DNA from: Lichtheimia corymbifera B2541
Taxonomy: Eukaryota > Mucoromycota > Mucoromycetes > Mucorales > Lichtheimiaceae
Assembly: GCA_000697475.1 (NCBI GenBank)
Contig: JNEU01001120.1
Coordinates: forward strand, 1-64,000
DNA: 64,000 nt
Reading direction: 5' to 3'
Numbering within the stretch: the first letter of the stretch is position 1; the number at the start of each line of letters is the position of its first letter. A program made the translations under genes and the position numbers. The notes under the pieces were generated by a model. That model did no database searches, was not told the DNA's origin, and saw only the letters and a list, made by a program, of their open reading frames with translations. Below, piece after piece: positions 61,112 to 64,000 of this stretch.

Positions 61112-64000
61112 TTATACAAACGGGTTAGCTGCAAGAACGCGAATCAAGGGGGGACTTCTGTCAGGATCACTGGTGATCACCACACGAATATAATCAAAAG
61201 GTCGAATGACTTGACGTGATTCATCTGGTATTGTACATTCTTGCTGACTTGTCCAAGGATTCTCGCCTTCGACTACACGAAGCGACATGGATCGAGGACG
61301 TCGTTTGAAAGGTTGTTCAGCTGATGGAGGTGACGACACTGATTTGATCGACAATTCGTGCACGGCATCACTCGCTAGATGATCAGCTGTGGTGGATGGT
61401 GGTGCTGAAATGGTGGGTGATAATTGCACATCCTCTTCTTCCTCTTCCTCCAATTCAGCCATGGCATCCGCTTGCTCTGCCATTGTATCTGCTGTTGCTA
61501 CACCTGTTTTCCAGAATAGATGAAGCACACCATCAGCGGGACTATATTTATGCGTCTCCAGCGGTAGATTGATCACATGGATACGGCGTTCAAGATCCAT
61601 ATCAGGCACCATCACATCAAATGCTTGGTCTTGCACACCCACCACGATAGCTTCATGTGTAGTTGCTGTCGATCCCAACTTGATAAGGTATCGTGACATA
61701 AACAAGTGCTGTGATTGCTCGCGTGCATTCTCGGCAGCCAGTCCTTTCACGTTACAATGGCGTGCAATCTTTTGAATAATCTCACTCTCCAAATAGAAAC
61801 GTTTCTCTACCATATCACAGATGAATTAGTTACCAATCTATTGCATCATGCTGAGAATAGATCAAAATTACCTCCAGCCAGCACGGCTTCCAGTTGGCGG
61901 TGCACAATGAGATCGGCATAGCAACGTGTTGGTGACGTGAATTGTGTGTACAAAGGTGCATTGAGGTTGTAATGGTAATAGCGATTGATATCAAATTTGC
62001 CGGTGCAAAAGAATTTGGAAGGATACATGGTTTTGAGTGCTAGGGTGGTGATAACGGTTTTAGCGGCTTCATTCTCGATCGAATCCACGGTCTGCTGCAA
62101 ATTTTGTGCTGTTGATGGGTCAATCGTGTATCCAAGTCCACGGAGATAACGAGCAAGTTCACGCTATATTTACCCAAAAGTAAGCACGCATAAGAAAGAG
62201 AGAAAAAAATTGATATACACGTACCAGTTTGCGTTCATTAGGTGGTGCCTGAGACTGCAATAACGCGTGATCAGGGAAATGGCTTGATATCTTTTGAGCA
62301 ACGCCTGTATTGACCAAGATTCTGAATTCGTCCAAGATATCTTCAGCTGGGAAGCGTGTTGCAAGTGAGATCTTTTTAGGACTTCCATCTTGATTGATAT
62401 CAATGTTGATCTTTTGTTTGGAAAGGAAAAGTGCACCATCACGTCGACGTGCTTGCTTCAGGCTTTGCGACAATGAATAAAGCATGTTGATGTCATCTTC
62501 CCATTCTGGCTTCTCGTGGTCTCCAATTGATATATGGTCAGGTATGCCATTGCCATCCAGTACATCTTGTAATTCACTCGTAGTAAGAACACCATGCGAT
62601 CTACAAACATAGGTAAGTATCCATGTATCTGAAATGGGGTTGCCAATTACATACTCAATCACGGTACGGCCGTACCAGATATCAAGCACCTTGCCAGATT
62701 GATCAAGCTTCCATGAAACTGAAAATGCCAATCTATAACCATTCCTCCATTGAATATCACAACTTGAGTGGCATGCCACAAAAGAAACCTACCTTGCACT
62801 GCGAGGAACAAAGTTGATGCATTCATGTAATAGCTGTTCAGGCCATAGAGGAGCACTTTCATAAAGGTACAAGGCAGCTGCACGTGCTTTGGCTTCTTTG
62901 TCAAGGGGAGAATGGGGCTTGACGAATGCCGAGAGATCAGCCACATGGAAGCCCACTTCGTAAAGATTATCGGTCTTGCGTTGGATTGATAAAGCATTAT
63001 CGAGAGCTATAGTAAAAGCATCATCAATGAGTATACAGAATAAAAAGTGGATCAATCATCATTACCTCCATCACCAGCGATAGTGATACTGCGAATTGCC
63101 CGGAGGTCAAGACGAGAATGGATCATGTCGTCTGTCAAAGACCAAGGAGTTGGTGGCAGGGAGCGCATGATAGGATCAGAAAATGGCTCAAAGGAGAAAT
63201 TGTTATCGGCCAAGATAGCACGGGATTGGACAATGAGATCCGTGACATGACCCAACTCGCTTTCAAGAACACCAAATGGATGCAGTGAAGTGATGGGCCA
63301 ACGCTTGATAGAGCCCTATAATAAACCATAACAACATAAGAGATGAGTTGATATTCAGCCAGGAGAACAAGGAAGAAGGGGGCGGTAAAGTGACAAGTCA
63401 GGGGAAAAAAAAGAAAACTCACCAAAAATAGCCTGTTCTCAAATTGTTGACTACATTCAAGGAAGCCCTGAGGTGCTTGTTCAACAGGGATAGCAATAAG
63501 TGGCACACGCTTATCCGTGGGTTTGAACCATACAATGCGGGGTGATGCATCACTGCGTACAGAGTGGGAATCATCATCATCGTTGTTATCGTTTCTGTTG
63601 TTGGGACGCTTGTTGCTAGGACGAGTGAGACCCAGAGTACCAGAAAAGACTTGAGTTTGAGGTCGTTCAAGAATGGCCACGACGACGCCGCAATATTTTG
63701 GCTTGACCTTGTCAACATCTTCTTCGCCACCAAACATGATCTCCTTTTCATCCTCCTCATCAGGTTTACGCACGATGGGTTGGCCATTGTTACGCATCAC
63801 CTTGGCTTGCTCCTTTTCCTGCTTCTCACGGATCACCTTTTCAACTTCCACAAGCTTGATTGCCACCACATCGCCTTCCAATGCTCGATTACGGTCACGG
63901 GATCCACAAATATAAATGTCGGCATTCAACTCCTCACAAAAGACATAGGCATCGGAACGGTTGCGTTTGTTGACTCGTAGAATGCCGCTCACCAATTGAT
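61112..64000 (-). CDS. SSD1: Ssd1-like RNA-binding RNase II-family protein (5' end outside window)
   Basis: Seven exons seen (minus strand 63423-64000, 63066-63315, 62793-63006, 62655-62732, 62225-62600, 61872-62163, 61112-61806); the gene continues past 64000. The cold-shock part has GILRVNKRNRSDAYVF and ICGSRDRNRALEGD, then a charged insert. The RNB part has GDGALDNALSIQ, YEVGFHVADLSAFV, CTGKFDINRYYHYNLN and LYTQFTSPTRCYADL. The RNase II metal-site acidic motif (D...DLDD) is reduced to D-x-x-x-D-N, matching Ssd1, which binds mRNAs for wall proteins but does not cut RNA. Dis3L2 is the alternative but should keep the four Asp. The C-terminal S1-like part has an acidic insert. Confidence 0.87.

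Overview
The window is nuclear DNA from an intron-rich fungus, most likely Mucoromycota (Mucorales-like). The signs are very many 45-70 nt spliceosomal introns with GTAAGT-like donors, fungal housekeeping genes (Oca1, Ssd1, Atg3, Mcp1, UPF0658, GH81), a WRKY/GCM1-type zinc-finger gene, two tRNA-Leu genes and a Ty3/Gypsy retrotransposon. Genus and species cannot be told from sequence alone. Coding exons were joined by hand at GT/GC...AG sites that keep the frame and restore family motifs; exon coordinates are given in the entries.

Layout. 1-3962: right part of a Ty3/Gypsy element with a nonsense codon in pol and a 260 bp 3' LTR, ending 17 bp from a tRNA-Leu(UAG). 4062-6659: gene-poor. 6660-9363 (minus): Mcp1-like protein, Rieske protein, Oca1-like phosphatase. 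9489-21272 (plus): Cft1/CPSF160 (17 exons), UPF0658 Golgi protein, sulfite oxidase, short CLASP-like protein. 22122-31166: receiver-domain protein, Atg3 (minus), phosphoglucomutase, glycosyltransferase-like type II membrane protein (minus), secreted 3D/double-psi-barrel protein. 31616-35357: HutD-AstE/AspA fusion, then a membrane-anchored protoglobin (minus). 35462-41940: repeat-rich and gene-poor, with two weak small-gene candidates, a diverged tandem repeat, tRNA-Leu(CAA), a possible spliced non-coding transcript and an inverted repeat. 41941-64000: GH81 glucanase, Myb-like factor (minus), M1 aminopeptidase, rhomboid protease, WRKY-like factor, 14-3-3, rhodanese/dual-specificity phosphatase (minus), a small membrane protein (minus) and an Ssd1-like protein cut by the window end (minus).

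The genes are mostly independent housekeeping functions with no metabolic cluster. Several serve cell wall and signalling (GH81, Ssd1, 14-3-3, MAPK-phosphatase-like, receiver protein). Points most worth a second look: a 6-nt microexon encoding the molybdenum-ligand cysteine of sulfite oxidase; three GC-AG introns in two genes; the HutD-deacylase fusion; the fungal WRKY-like domain; the tail-anchored protoglobin; and the unexplained repeats at 37.6-41 kb.
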